Made by a program: the position numbers and the translations under genes
Part shown: positions 33,733 to 45,484 of the stretch, piece by piece
Numbering within the stretch: position 1 is the stretch's first letter
How the letters are laid out: each line of letters starts with the position of its first letter
NCBI GenBank assembly: GCA_950295325.1
Contig: OX485804.1
Span: forward strand, 23,808,001 to 23,872,000
DNA: 64,000 nucleotides
From: Polytrichum commune
Lineage: Eukaryota > Streptophyta > Polytrichopsida > Polytrichales > Polytrichaceae
Direction of reading: 5' to 3'
The notes under the pieces: model-generated
What the model was told of the DNA's origin: nothing
Database searches by the model: none
Seen by the model: the letters and a program-made list of their open reading frames with translations, nothing else

Positions 33733-33870
33733 ATCTTTGCGCTTGGGGCAATGATGCAGTTAATGAGGTGAATCCGAGACGCGTCAATTGCTGGTTGAAA
33801 ACTATTTCCAACCCCCCTGTGGTGCCTGCAAAGGCGCCCCAGAATTTCTGGAAGGTCCGCCCTATGCTCG
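33733..33870 (+). ncRNA. U4 snRNA-like gene, module A
   Basis: The sequence begins ATCTTTGCGCTTGGGGCAAT and continues with TTAATGAGG, CGAGACGCGTCAATTGCTGG and TTGAAAACTATTTCC, all hallmark U4 segments (stem II, 5' stem-loop, central region). AATTTCTGG near 33842 stands where the Sm site should be. A conserved CCCATAAGGTTTG block sits about 70 bp upstream, as at the other U4 copies. It has two or three changes relative to the copies at 44.2 and 57.8 kb. Confidence 0.75.
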
Positions 33871-34024
33871 GACCTCACAATCTCAACCTAAATTTTATAT
33901 AGCACTCCTAGAATCATTCGTCGGATCGAGAATCTGCACTCCTAGAATCATTCGTCGGAGAAAGAATCTGCGTCTTCGTCCTCCATTTCAGGGTTTTATA
34001 AATTAAAAGCGTAGGATTGCAGAC

Positions 34025-34620
34025 GGCGGATGTCAAACCTCCCCCTATGAGCTTTTCGGGGAGGAAGATACGGGCAGGGGCAGCCCCCCATAAAGAAATC
34101 GATATTTTCTGGACACGACCGAAATTTCTGCCCGCCCTGCCCAACTTCGAAAAAATCACCGTCCTTGCATTCTTGAAGGCCACTTATCCACAAATCTCAT
34201 ATTGAGTACACTTCATCTTCAAGGTTCAAAATTCAATATGTATGTTCATTTTCATTGAATAAATAAGCAATTGAATAGGAATTCATTTTCGAAGTGAATC
34301 TGTCAAGAACCATGTAATTAGCTTGGAAGTCACAAATATTACAAAACCCTCATAACCATTGAGGTTATGATTTTTTTGTGACTTGCCATTGAAAAGATCT
34401 TTGTAATTCTAAAATGGAACTAAAATTAGTGATTTATTTTTAATATTTTAGTAAATCATATTTTAGTAAATACCTTCTACTTTCACAAAATCCTAATGAA
34501 TCCTAATTAAGCCCAATTACATTCAATCACATGTATTACAGCTGGGGGGGGGGGGGTTGGCTGCCCCTGCCCGTATCTACCTCCCCAAAAAAGCTTGTAG
34601 GGAGAGATTTAACATCCGCC
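34025..34620. mobile_element. ~600-bp element with ~65-bp terminal inverted repeats
   Basis: The left end GGCGGATGTCAAACCTCCCC..ACGGGCAGGGGCAGCC is matched in inverse orientation by GGCTGCCCCTGCCCGT..CATCCGCC at 34558-34620, about 83% identical by eye. Between them are AT-rich sequence and a G-run (34543-34556). No target duplication was seen. It separates the U4 copy of module A from that module's downstream flank (34680-34940), so it is probably an insertion. Confidence 0.6.
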
Positions 34621-34679
34621 TAACATACACATGGCACACGTAGATCCTTTGGGATGAAGTATTGATGTGCCCAACAGTC

Positions 34680-34940
34680 TCACCTCGCCTTTGGAACTAC
34701 AAATGACGCATAGAGCCTACTCAGCAATGAACAAATATGATTCCCATGTGCACCATTTCCTTCCATTATGCACATGCTGCACAAAGGGAGGACACATAAA
34801 TATTTCGTAAACTAAGCCATGATTGATAATTGACCCATTTAGTTTATGTACCAATTCAATCTCTCCAATTGTGTGTTGCCCAAGTCTTTCCAGTCAAAGA
34901 AGTTTGTCCATTTCAAGGAGACTCCAAAAAGTTGATTTGT
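34680..34940 (+). repeat. Downstream flank of snRNA module A
   Basis: Matches 58170-58410 of module C in order: CTCACCTCGCC, ATTATGCACATGCTGCACAA, GGGAGGA, CGTAAACTAAGCCATGAT, ATTGTGT, AAGTTTGTCCAT. This shows that the snRNA modules are larger duplicated units and not isolated RNA retrocopies. Confidence 0.7.
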
Positions 34941-35558
34941 AAGTGAGTCAATGCGTTTCGCATTGGTTACTTTGTTCAATATTGGTCACTTGATTAGTTA
35001 GAGTAGTTAGATTGAATAGTGATAGAAGTTTCCTTACTCATATCAATGGCAGTGAAGAGGATTAATAAGATGAGCAACAAGCTCAATGATGATATTGTCT
35101 GCAAGATATTTGTGAGTGTGAGTGCATGTAGTTGATAGAAAGTTGATCAAGATTTGAAATGTAGATGAGTGCTTGAATTACTTACTCACAAGAAATAAAA
35201 GCATATTGTACCAAGTGTATCTCTGCATGAGTGCTTTGTGCATCATCATGTGTATGTGTGTCTAGAGTTATCAACACGTGAAGAAAGCAATTTAGACAAA
35301 AACCGTGAATAAAAGTAGTGTCAACATGTATGTAGAATGTTTCACCGAAAAGTGAATGTTTGAAGATTGGTTAAAATTGTGTTGCTAACAACAAGTTATG
35401 GGCCTACATTTATGTCTCTAACAATCTTGGACCATAGTTTCGGTAGCAAAAGTATCTTCAGAGGCCATAGTTGCAATCATGTAGATGGTTTTCTTAAAGT
35501 CTATAAGGGTTCTTGAAGTTTCATTTGTTTACGTGTTGTGAGTTGTGTCAAATATGAG

Positions 35559-36482
35559 TGTCGCAACCCTTGCTAGCTTTCCTTAACTTAGCTTGACCAC
35601 TTTCCAACTCTAGCAAGTGCCACAAGTGCTAACCTGCACATCCCACGCACATGCATGGTTAGCTCCCAATACCACGGACCTCCAAGCTCATGGCTTGATC
35701 ACCAAACCTTCCTACACATGCATGCGGGGCTCTCCCCTTATTAGGTAGCCAATGGTTAATGTGGACTTCCATCTTTGGAAGTCCACTCTTGGGTTGATCA
35801 TCGTGTTGCCAAAACAATACTATAACAATCCAGAGCAAATTGCCAAGTATGCTCCGGGGGGGATCAATCGACAAAGCCGCCTCACCCATATAAGCCTCTA
35901 GGCCTTTGGGCAAGGCCCCTACTCCACCGTCAAGTATCATTTTGTCTCTCTACAAGGATTGGGGCCAAGTAGACATTTTCCCTTAGCCGTTGGGGCTAGA
36001 AGCCCCCAGCAGCTTCAGAGCATCATAACTTCTTCCCATGATCTTTGATGCTATCAACAGACCACTCTATCGACATTTACTCTTCGCATAGATGCCGATG
36101 GACATCTCAATTACCTCATTCAAGCAAGTATTGAGGATGTTATGCATGTTTAAATTTCTGAAGTCCTGGGCACCATTCCCAGGTCACTGCTGTCCTAGGC
36201 AATGCCCCACTCAAAGTACCATATCGCCTAGCTCACACCTCCGATTGAGGTGTTCTTGAGCATTCTAGATTTCCAATGCCATAAGCTACTCATAGCTCAT
36301 GGCCTTACCCTCGTGATTCTTAATCTCCATGGGTGGGAGGCGTTCTCAACGCCTGGGGCCCTCACCTACATTTGGATCACTTGGGCCTTCTCACCAATGG
36401 CGCCACAAGTCCTAGGTGTCACTCCGGGGTCCCCCTTGCACCCATGGTGTTGCGGGCACTCTTCATGAAGAGGTGCGCGACA
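35559..36482 (+). repeat. LTR-like repeat flanking the copia element
   Basis: Begins TGTCGCAACCCTTGCTAGC and ends about GAGGTGCGCGACA. It matches, in opposite orientation, the 969-bp repeat at 51790-52758 that begins TGTTGCAACCC and ends AACA. A perfect 10-bp-stem hairpin TGGACTTCCA/TGGAAGTCCA lies at 35761-35784. The copia gag frame starts two bases after it, and no tRNA primer-binding site was seen in between, so the LTR label is tentative. No second copy lies at the right of the copia element. Confidence 0.55.
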
Positions 36483-36483
36483 A

Positions 36484-37610
36484 TGAGTGACCTTAAAGAA
36501 CTAAGTAATTTGCAAAAGTATAGTGGCAAGAAGTATGCTCTTTGGAAGTTTCATGTACATGTCTTTTCCAATGGTAGAGGACTCATGAAGATTGTTGATG
36601 GGATAGAGTCTATGCCAATTTTGCCATCACAACAAGCTTCCTCCTAAATACCTGAGATACAATGTGGTAAAACTTTGTTTTCAGAGTTTATTCCAACCCG
36701 AGATGAATGGATGTCACCAACATAAAGTGATGCTATTTAGAATGCTATTATTGAATTCAAAAAATGAGATAAGCAAGCATTCTCCATACTGATTCAGTTG
36801 GTGGACAAGCAAATCCTTCATCAGATCATCAATTGCAAGACCTCCAAGGAGATAATATGGGACAAGCTTGCGCTAATTCACCAAAAAACTGTTGTGCAAT
36901 CCTTGTATCAGTTGCAAGAAAACTATTACAACATTAGACTTGGAGAAAATGGTGATATGGCAACATTCATTGGTAATCTTGAAATCTTCAACAACCAGAT
37001 TGTAGAACTTGGCACAAGACCCTTTTCGAAGGACATGGTCATCTCAAAGATGCTATGCAACCTTCCTGCAACCTATGATACATTCTAAACCACGTGCAAA
37101 TTTGTGACTCTAGATTAATAGACATCAATCAATCTACAGTCATGGTTACTTGATGAAGAGTGATCAATTCGCAAACGTGAAATTGAGAATGCCCAGAGCC
37201 ACAACTATTCCATAACTTCTCGAGTTCCAAGCAACCCAGGGAGGCATCACCCCAACTTTGAAGTCGGTGGGAGCACGAGTGGAAATGCTTCACGAGCTTT
37301 CTTGCCTCATGAGCAACAGGATACACGTTTCCACCGAGCTCAAAAAATCGCAGCTCGGAAACAAGTCTCAAGTTGTGGCAATTGGGGGGAGATTGGCCAT
37401 TGGCACAAGGAGTGCCCCCATCCTCCAAGAAAACATGCACCACACAAAAGCATACCAAATCATAGTTCCATAGAGCATCTTAGCTCGCAAGCGCCTAGAG
37501 CTTCTTCTCCTTCTCAATTTTCTACTCGATCACCTCACATAACCACGACAATGCCAAGAGCATACATGCTCGGGGAGGGGGGGCAGTGTGTTAAAAAGTT
37601 AAGGATATAG
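36484..37610 (+). pseudogene. copia gag with broken zinc knuckle
   Basis: ATG at 36484 gives MSDLKELSNLQKYSGKKYAL followed by WKFHVHVF, the typical copia gag start. A second frame, 36798-37088, has SLYQLQENYYNIRLGENG (UBN2-type gag domain). Near 37370 the knuckle reads C-G-N-W-G-E-I-G-H-W-H-K-E-C, with Trp at the second Cys position of C-x2-C-x4-H-x4-C. Stops at 36647, 37088 and others break the polyprotein. Confidence 0.75.
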
Positions 37611-37910
37611 GTGCGAACAACCACTATTTTATAGGGGGGTATTACTTTCAATTCTCTTCTTTTTTTCACATGCTATCATTATGTAAATTTCTACTTTGGG
37701 TTAATAGAAAAATGGCTTGCATTGCTTATAATTCCAAATTACCTATTATCTCATACCCTATAGTACTTTAAAGATGTCCAGTGCCATTTTTGATACCCTA
37801 TGTTACTCTTAAGTCCATTTATAATTTTTAGCCCCCATGTTTTTAAAATACCCTATCATTTGTTCGCACGTATATTGCTACTCCAACCAATGACTACCCC
37901 CCCCCCCCCC
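37568..37910. mobile_element. 343-bp non-autonomous insertion with G/C-run ends and 10-bp target duplication
   Basis: GAGCATACAT occurs exactly at 37558-37567 and 37911-37920. The enclosed segment starts with a G-rich run and GTGTGTTAAAAAGTTAAGG..GTGCGAACAA, and ends with TTGTTCGCAC..ACTACC followed by a C-run. It therefore has imperfect terminal inverted repeats of about 45 bp. A 9-11-bp duplication is typical of Mutator-like elements; that assignment is an inference. Confidence 0.8.
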
Positions 37911-37920
37911 GAGCATACAT

Positions 37921-38180
37921 GGTACAGTTTCCTGACCAAGATCTACAAACCAACCACATATTCGTTTGTTGACAATGGCTCTTTGCACCACATGTCAGAT
38001 CAGCGTTCATGGTTCACCAACTTCACATCAGTGCATGCTGGCACTGGGTATGTTCAAGCAGTAGTTGGACATACAACTTTTGTTGAAGGGTTCGGTCACA
38101 TTGCCATTGAAATATTCTTACGGATCAGTGGGAACATTGCATATGAACTGATGTTCTGTATGTGCCAACTCTTCAGATAA
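37921..38180 (+). pseudogene. copia protease region
   Basis: The frame reads TYSFVDNGSLHHMSDQRSWF, matching the copia protease signature in which D-S-G-A/S precedes HM. Here Asp-Asn-Gly-Ser stands at the active site, so activity is doubtful. It ends in a stop at 38180. Confidence 0.65.
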
Positions 38181-38535
38181 ATCTTTTCTTTGTTTCTTCA
38201 ACAACATTCAAGAATGTTGATACCCTCTACACTAAGATGGGTTGTTGAATGCTTGTTGATGGGATTGTACTCATGGAGGGTTCTTTAGAAGGAATGCTCT
38301 ATAAACTTCACATAAGGCACTACTTTCCTCTTCGCATGCAAATATGATACAATTCATGGGCACTAGTTCTAAGGTAGATGGCACTCGAAGCTTGGTATTC
38401 TATTATCAGCAGCTTTGTCACCTTGACTATTAGACAATCCTCCCAATGGTATCGAACTAAGGTAGTCAGTGGGATGATTCTTCAAAATAAACACATCCCT
38501 GAGTTTTGTCAAGGCTACGGTCTTGGTAAGAGTCA

Positions 38536-39411
38536 TTGACACAGTTTTGTTTCTCAGCCACTAAGAACTCCTTCATTGACATGTGGTTATCTCATGCATT
38601 CAGACATATGCGGACCCATGGCTTTTGTTTCCTTGGAAGGAGCTCTCTACTATTTATTCTTCAAAAAATGATTATTCATGCTACCGCTATTTTTGCCTTT
38701 CGTTGTTTCCAAGACGTCTACAATGAAGTTTTTTGTGACACTCGAAATTACATGCAGATTTTTCACACTGATGAAGGTGGAGAATTCAACAACAAGGAAT
38801 TTCAAGAATATCTTTCTCAAAAAGGTATCCGCCATATAATCACTAGACCTTATTCACCGGAACAAAATGGATTCTGTGAGCAAGATAATCACACAGTCAT
38901 GGAATGTGTCTGGTCTCTCCTCCACTCCAGTGGATACCCTTTGAGTTTTTGGGCTCAAGATTGTCACACCACCATCTACACCTTGAATCGCACTAGTTCT
39001 CAATCAATCCCTGGAAATACACCTTTTACTGTATGGTATGGCTTTAAGCCATCACTAGAGCATCTTAGAGTTTTTGGGTGTCAAGCTTATGCATACATTG
39101 ATCAGCAACATCACAACAATTTAGGCCCCAAGAGACATCTCTTTTATTTCATGGGATACTGTGATAATACTAAAGGTTATTGGCTATGGGATCCTATAAC
39201 CTCCAAAATTTTGCTTCATCGTGATGTCATTTTCAATGAACAATTTCTTTATGGCACCTCGGTCATGCAGTTTGCCATCACTTCTTCTTTTGTCATTCTG
39301 CTGGATGACACTACTTCTTTCACCAAAGCTTCTATTCGTTATGATGATCTCCCTAACTCTTCACCATTACTTTCTACATCTTCCTCTAAGAATCTCCTTC
39401 CTCTTATCTAG
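38536..39411 (+). pseudogene. copia integrase
   Basis: The frame has HTDEGGEFNNKEFQEYL, then GIRHIITRPYSPEQNGFCEQ, the second Asp and final Glu region of the D,D-35-E core of retroviral-type integrases. It continues through FWAQD..YTLNR and LRVFGCQAYAY, the conserved C-terminal part of the copia core. The upstream first catalytic Asp and the HHCC zinc region (38200-38535) are only traceable in broken frames. Confidence 0.8.
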
Positions 39412-39773
39412 TGGCACTGCTCCTACCGAGATTCCTCTTGAAGCTCTTGTCTACCCATCTCCTCTTACACCCAAGGCTCTTCTTTCAAGTCCAAACTACT
39501 AGATGCACACACATGTTCGGTTGCACCCTCTTGCAAAAGTTGACAATGTCACTCCTAGATCCTCATCTTCTGCTACTCCTCTCCCATTAGTTCATGCACA
39601 TTTGGTCCACATCATCACCGATCCTCTTCCATCCATCACCTCAACCTCCCTTGAGTTTGTATGCTACTCTTTCGACCTTCTCAAACCCTGTCATTGCAGA
39701 TGTTTCTCCGAATGATCCTTTCACCTACCAAGAAGCTCTATGAAGTCATGATGCTGCACAATGGGTTCATGCC

Positions 39774-40484
39774 ATGACTGACAAGATTGATTTCCTCAAA
39801 GACAACAAAACTTGGGAACTCCTTCGTTTTCCTGATAGCAGAAAGGCTATTAAATGCAAATGGGTCTTCAAAACGAAATACCTTCCTAACAACATTGTTA
39901 ACAAGTTCAAGGCTCGTTTAGTTGCAAAGGGTTGCACTCAAAAAGTTGGGATTGATTACAACGAAACTTTCTCACCAGTGGTTAAATTTGAAATTGTTTG
40001 CCTCGTCATGGCCATCATTGTTGCAGATGATATGAAGATTCTTCAAGTTGACATCAAAACTGCATTCTTGCATAGCGACATTGTTGAAACTCTTCACATG
40101 GAGCAACATGAAGGATTTGTCGACCCTGATCATCCCCATTATGTTTGCCTTCTTCAAAAAGCTCTTTATGAGCTTAAACAAACTTCTTGCAATTGGAATC
40201 ACAAATTCCATCAGTTTCTTCTCCACTCTGGCTTCGAAGTAAGCAATGTTGACCCGTGTGCTTACTGTTGCTCTCAAGGTGGGCAGACAATCATCCTCTT
40301 AATTTATGTCAATGATAGGCTCGCTTGTTTTACCCGCGGCAGCAATATTGATCACATCCTAGACTCTATGAATAAAGCATTCTCCAACACCCAAGGACCA
40401 ACAGGTTGTTACATTGGCTTACATATTACCCATCACCGTGAAACTCATGAGATTTTCTTGGATCGGACCCACTATCGTACCTAA
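39774..40484 (+). pseudogene. copia reverse transcriptase
   Basis: The frame reads KWVFKTKYLPNNIVNKFKAR, LVAKG.TQ..GIDYNETFSPV and LQVDIKTAFLH, and then KALYELKQTSCNW, the standard order of copia RT blocks. The catalytic YVDD box is YVND (near 40305), which would kill polymerase activity. The frame stops at 40484 before RNase H. Confidence 0.9.
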
Positions 40485-40799
40485 TTGGTTCGAATATTTG
40501 GTTTTCAAGACTCTATTCCATTGTATGTTCTTGCTAATTCTCATATTCATTTGAGTTTTCTTTCCTATGATGACTGCACTCCTAATCCTTCAATCCATAC
40601 CACACCATCATCGGATCCCTTCAGTTTGCTTGCATTGGAACTCATCTTGATCTTTCTTATGGAGTTAGTTTTGCAGCCAGGTTTTGTGCCAACCCTTCTC
40701 TTACACACCATAGTGCTCTTTGACACATCTTTAAATACCTTGTTGGGACTCTTTCCTTCAGCATCTCTTTCTCTGGACATGGCCGTTCTCTTTTTCTTA

Positions 40800-41250
40800 T
40801 TGCCTACAACGATGTGGATTTCGCAATGGACCTAGATGGCCGTCACTCTCGCTCTAGATTTGTTTTAATTGTTAATCACGGTCCTATTCTTTGGGTTTCT
40901 CGTAAACGAGCTAGTTATGTTGGCAGCACCATTGAGGTAGAGTATCTTGCTGCCTCCTCTACCACCAAGGAGATTATTTGACATCGACAACTTCTCTCCA
41001 ACCTCAATAAACCCCCCACCTCTCCTACCCATTTGTTCACCGACAACCAAAGTGCTTTACGTCTTATCAAAAACTTTGAATTTCATTGCTGAACTTAACA
41101 TATTGATGTCCAGTTCCATGTCATACACAAAACATTTTCACCTGATCTCAGCCTCCTAGCTTCCTTTGTCTCCACTCATGATCAATTGGCTGATATCTTT
41201 ACTAGGGCACTTCCCAAGGAGACTTTCTATTGTTTAGGGTTTGTCCGGGT
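40800..41250 (+). pseudogene. copia RNase H region, frameshifted
   Basis: Short frames carry GPILWVSRKRASYVGSTIEV, EYLAASSTTKE, FTDNQSALRLIKN and LADIFTRALPKE, which are the landmarks of copia RNase H through to the polyprotein end. At least two frame changes or stops separate them. Confidence 0.8.
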
Positions 41251-41260
41251 CATCACTTTG

Positions 41261-43364
41261 CTGACTAGAACTTGCGAATTGGGATGTCCATGTAATCAGT
41301 TCGCCATCTCACCCTTAGTCTTCCTGCTCTCGTTTGAAAGGACTTTGGTAGTGGCTTTCCCTCTTTGCGGAACGAGCAAAGCAGGAGTTTCACCGACCAA
41401 CCCCTCCCTGACAACAGGGTTGCAGTATTCACGCTCAGGCATACTCCTGGCAGTAGCTATCTCATCTAACCACATATTCTTGCTGATAACTTTGTTGCAA
41501 TTCCTATGGGGCAAACTGCAAATATATCCTAGTCTGCCTCAAACGAAGCAAAGACTATCACATTCTGTCATTCCGTAGTGTATCGTTATAGAAAGAGATG
41601 AGCCCGACTACTGTAAGTACTTAGTTTGATTGAACATGATATGATCAAAAACGTTGTCACTTGAAAATAGATTTGCAGGCATTCACGTCTTGCACCTACG
41701 CCCAAAAAACCTTCGAACAAATGATGCACTCCGCATAATATTGGTTGGTTTAATATAGTAGATTGAGTTCGAGCCTGCCATTTCCTGATATTAACCAGGA
41801 CCTGTGCCCAAGAAACCAAAGTGCAGAGAGGAAAGGGAGAGGAGTTCGCAGAAACTGTTGATAATGATCAAGGCCTCCAGACAGTCCTAAACATAAAGTC
41901 AGAGTCTGAGACAATTACAATAGTTCACCGGTATAGCCAGATTGTGAGCTTTTGCTGTGAGATTAAATAAACTTGAACATACTAGAAGAATGTCCAGCCA
42001 TGGCCCATAATGCTGGAGCTACAACAGACAGTTATTTAAGACGAGTTTGCAGAGAATCATACGCTCATTTGAGTTTGCAAATTCTAATAGTTCAAATCCT
42101 CTAGAACGTTCACATCAAGTTTCTGAACTTAGACAAATTGGTTTACATTATACGTGAGGGTTGGAAAATTAGTTTGAATCCACCGAATTTGTATCACCTC
42201 ATTGCACACGAGGTAATTATATGTAGAAGCTACATCAATCTAATGAAGTTCTAGTTTTCCCTTGCCACTTGATCACTCATTCTCTTGTATTTTAAAAGGT
42301 TTCAACTTACCTCATTGACAACAAATTACCTTGAAGTCGATCCCCTCTTAATTCCATCCATTGTTCCTTCGGCTCAAACTTGACATGTAATTGTGTAAGA
42401 ATACAGGCTATCACAGGCTTGCTGTTGTGGTGCTATTCGGCATCCAACCAGGGAAGCGATTGGATCATCCTCAAGTTGAATATGCTAGTGTGGACATAGT
42501 TCGTGCTTACAATTTGGATATAAATCAAGTTTCAACTCTGACAACAACTCCACAGTCTCCACATGAACCGATTCAACAGTCTGTGATGCTTCATTCTTCT
42601 CTTCACCACACTCGCAATGTCCAAAACCATGAAGTGCAGGAAATTAAGGCATTGGGTCACTGAACGTATTTCTCTGTGCCCATACGTCACTCAAGTGAGG
42701 GTTAGGTAATTATTCTCCGTCTTCGTCTTCCATGGTTGTGCTCTGTTAGGAGCAAAAGTGAAAAATAGGGCATTCCGGTAGGTGTACTCAGAGCACAGTA
42801 TTCTTTAATACAAGTTTGCTTATGCTTAGCGCCCGGTTCTGTGATTTCTCCAGCAGCTCAAAGGCATTATGAAGCTCAGTGCTACTCAGGTTATGTCGCC
42901 CCAACCCTATGGCAAGAACTCCTGCATACTCTATGTCCAATTTATATTTGATTGGGTGTGGCCTCGTGAGGGGCAGTCCAAAAAAAAAGTATGTCGATAG
43001 GTGTGTACCCAACACACGGTATTCATTAGTAAAAGGCAAAAGAAAAACTTACATTGCACTGAATACCCGTCTGCTTGATGATAGTCTAAAAGTCCCGGCT
43101 CATATACGCTGCTGGGTTCAGACTCGTTTCTTACGGTATGGTGTATATGTGGTTTCATTTTAGTCAATTGTTGTTAACTATCCACACATCTCTGTCATAA
43201 TGTTTTTCCTCAGAACAGGCATACTCATCCCACTACAATCTGTCCAGCAACGAACATTAATTCGACTTTAGACTGGAATTCCTTCAACCGTCAGAATTTG
43301 ATGCAGAACGAGGTTGAGCACTTGTTCAGGATCAAATCCTTGTTGGAAATATGTAGGGGGTCCT
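41261..43364. other. Intergenic stretch, no recognised gene
   Basis: Contains 130-, 90- and 94-codon frames (41186-41578, 42391-42663, 42879-43163) without recognised domains. GTGTACCCAACACACGGTATTC near 43005 resembles the GTGTACTCAGAGCACAGTATTC stretch at 42782, a local tandem duplication of ~220 bp. Confidence 0.45.
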
Positions 43365-43515
43365 GAAATGGGGGAGGGTTTAGTATCTGCCAGATTGTCC
43401 CACAACCGAGAGAAATTGGAATAATGTCAAGAGACTTGATGAGCCTCATATCAGATATTAAACTGATAAAATCAGATACAACACTAGATCCTACCCTAAA
43501 GGCCGAGAAAGGTAC
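43365..43515 (-). ncRNA. U2 snRNA-like pseudogene, module B
   Basis: On the minus strand: GTACCTTTCTCGGCCTTTAG, then GATCTAGTGTTGTATCTG and TTATCAGTTTAATATCTGATA. The branch-pairing GTAGTA is changed to GTTGTA. The 3' domain is shortened by about 45 nt relative to module C. The upstream flank is shared with the other modules. Confidence 0.7.
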
Positions 43516-44177
43516 AATGCATCTCCAAATGCAGCCCTGTGCGATTTGAATGCACTCCTCCATCACTCGCCTCCCACTGCCAATATACATAGGCACTTGT
43601 CATTCATGCAATTGTATCCCTGTGGTCACTCTTGTTAAGCGTCTTTTTTCTTTAGACGGGTGGTCACTCAATTATTTTGCTTCTGGACATGAACAAGCTT
43701 GTATAATAAGTGGAAGAACTGGGAAGAAACTCAATTCAAGAGACTACAAGAAGTTATCGATCAACTTAGTTTGCAAAAGATCACTGTATCTACCTATTGT
43801 GCAGCATGTGCAGAATTGAAGGAAGTGGCGCACTTGGGAATCAGATTTGTTCGTTGTTGAGTAAGCATTTTGCTGTATACGTTTCACAGTCGAGGCTGAA
43901 GCCCAACATCATTACAGTTTCAGGGCGAGGTAAGGATGTTGGCAACATTAAGAATTAAAAACGAATGACTCCCAGATTGTCATGCTTTCGCAATTTCTGA
44001 AGCCTTTTGACCGTTGGCCTTTCGAGGTATGAGGAATCTGTGTTCATTGCTCGGATCCGCCATTAAAGACAATACTCGTGCGTGCAGGAACTACAATTTC
44101 ATTTCACAACATATATCATATGACTGTAAGGCAGGAGTCGCCTGAGGAAATACAACTTCGATTGAGATTGTGAGGTC

Positions 44178-44315
44178 CGAGCATATGGCAGACCTTCCAG
44201 AAATTCTGGGGCGCCCTTGCAGGCACCGCAGGGGGGTTGGAAATAGTTTTCAACCAGCAATTGACGCGTCTCGGTTTCACCTCATTAACTGCGTCATTGC
44301 CCCAAGCGCAAAGAT
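44178..44315 (-). ncRNA. U4 snRNA-like gene, module B
   Basis: Nearly identical to the copy at 57761: same 5' stem (ATCTTTGCGCTTGGGGCAAT), same GACGCGTCAATTGCTGG and central TTGAAAACTATTTCC, with AATTTCTGG at the Sm position. TCCCATAAGGTTTG lies about 70 bp upstream. High conservation between B and C, compared with their poorer U2 partners, leaves open that U4 copies are expressed. Confidence 0.75.
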
Positions 44316-44390
44316 GAAGAATCTGCTCAATCTTGAGGGTTCCTATCCTTGCGAATTGCTGAACTCCACTGCAAACCTTATGGGAGTGAG

Positions 44391-45484
44391 ACATAAGTAC
44401 ATGCAAGACTCAGTTGACATAAATGCCATTCATACATGGTAATTATTTGTATCAGGGATGACTCGTTCCAAGCCAGTTTGTTAGAAACCTGGAAACAGAA
44501 CAATTTGTATGTTTTGAGTTTGGACATGCATTGCCATGACTCCTTGTGAAGCAGTGTTTTTAATTCTCACAATTGTGTGAAACACATCCATTTGTTTCTC
44601 TCTTCCAGCAAGAGAAACATGACCTCACTTGGAACTACCAGATACACAAATTCATGTGACCCTCAGAAGCATCATGTGAAGAGGAGACAGGTTGTTAGGG
44701 ATTCATACCTGGTTAGAATTTGAACTACGAGTACTGGTGCTTCATTCCTCCTGTGCAAGGGCAGGATGAGGCAATTAGTCCACCTGCTTATAAACTTTTC
44801 TATGATATTTGAAAGTTGACACACAGGCTCTTTGAAAGACTTAAAGCTGAGAATTGTAATATGAATTATCCTATGCTAAATTTTCAACCCACCACACATC
44901 CATTTTTCATGAACCATGCACTTTAAATCTATCACATTCAAAGCAATATAAGCTAACATCTATGGATGAAAAGCACAATTGAAACTGTACACATTTTTGG
45001 TGAGAGTGAGACTATAAGTTACTCCTTGACCACAATTATTGGCAGGTTCTCTTCAGATTCAAAGCCTCTGAACTTCTGGATTTCAAGCTATCTGGGGTGC
45101 TATAAGAATCCAAAATGTAACATTGAGGTGCAGACGGTTCAATCCAATTTCTGGAACTATGCCATCTATGGGCAACTTGGATCAACAGGAACGCCATTGT
45201 AACTCACCATTCTGTAGAAGTTCAGAGGATTTAATGGTCCAATCAATGGTCGGGAAAACCGACGGCTAGTTCATTATCAGCCGATGGATTTCCCCTCATG
45301 GCCGATCCAAATTTCCAACTATCAGATGGCAATCCGATTGTAATTTCAATCCTCCGGCAATTAGCCGATAGACCAGAAAATGTCCCGGAAATGTAGCCGA
45401 TTCTTCTTGTGAGTTACTAGATTTCAGCCAGAAGAAGTATTCAAATACTGGCCGATACCCGGGAAATGGTAACCGATACCCTCC
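44391..45484. other. Intergenic stretch
   Basis: No recognised gene. A 78-codon frame at 44966-45202 has no known domain. From about 45240 the sequence contains repeated GCCGAT/CGGCAATTAGCC words that probably belong to the adjoining transposon remnant. Confidence 0.4.

Larger units (their letters stand above)
35559..41260 (+). mobile_element. Decayed Ty1/copia retrotransposon
   Basis: The domain order gag, protease, integrase, reverse transcriptase, RNase H is diagnostic of copia. Every domain carries stops or active-site changes, the protein is split in at least five frames, and a 343-bp element is nested between gag and protease. No right LTR was found. Confidence 0.85.
43290..44390 (-). 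repeat. snRNA module B (U4 then U2)
   Basis: Reading on the minus strand, U4 is followed about 660 bp after its end by U2, with linker words shared with module C such as GCGAAAGCATGACAATCTGGG and TTGGGCTTCAGCCTCGACTG. The match to module C stops immediately upstream of the CCCATAAGG block. Confidence 0.75.
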
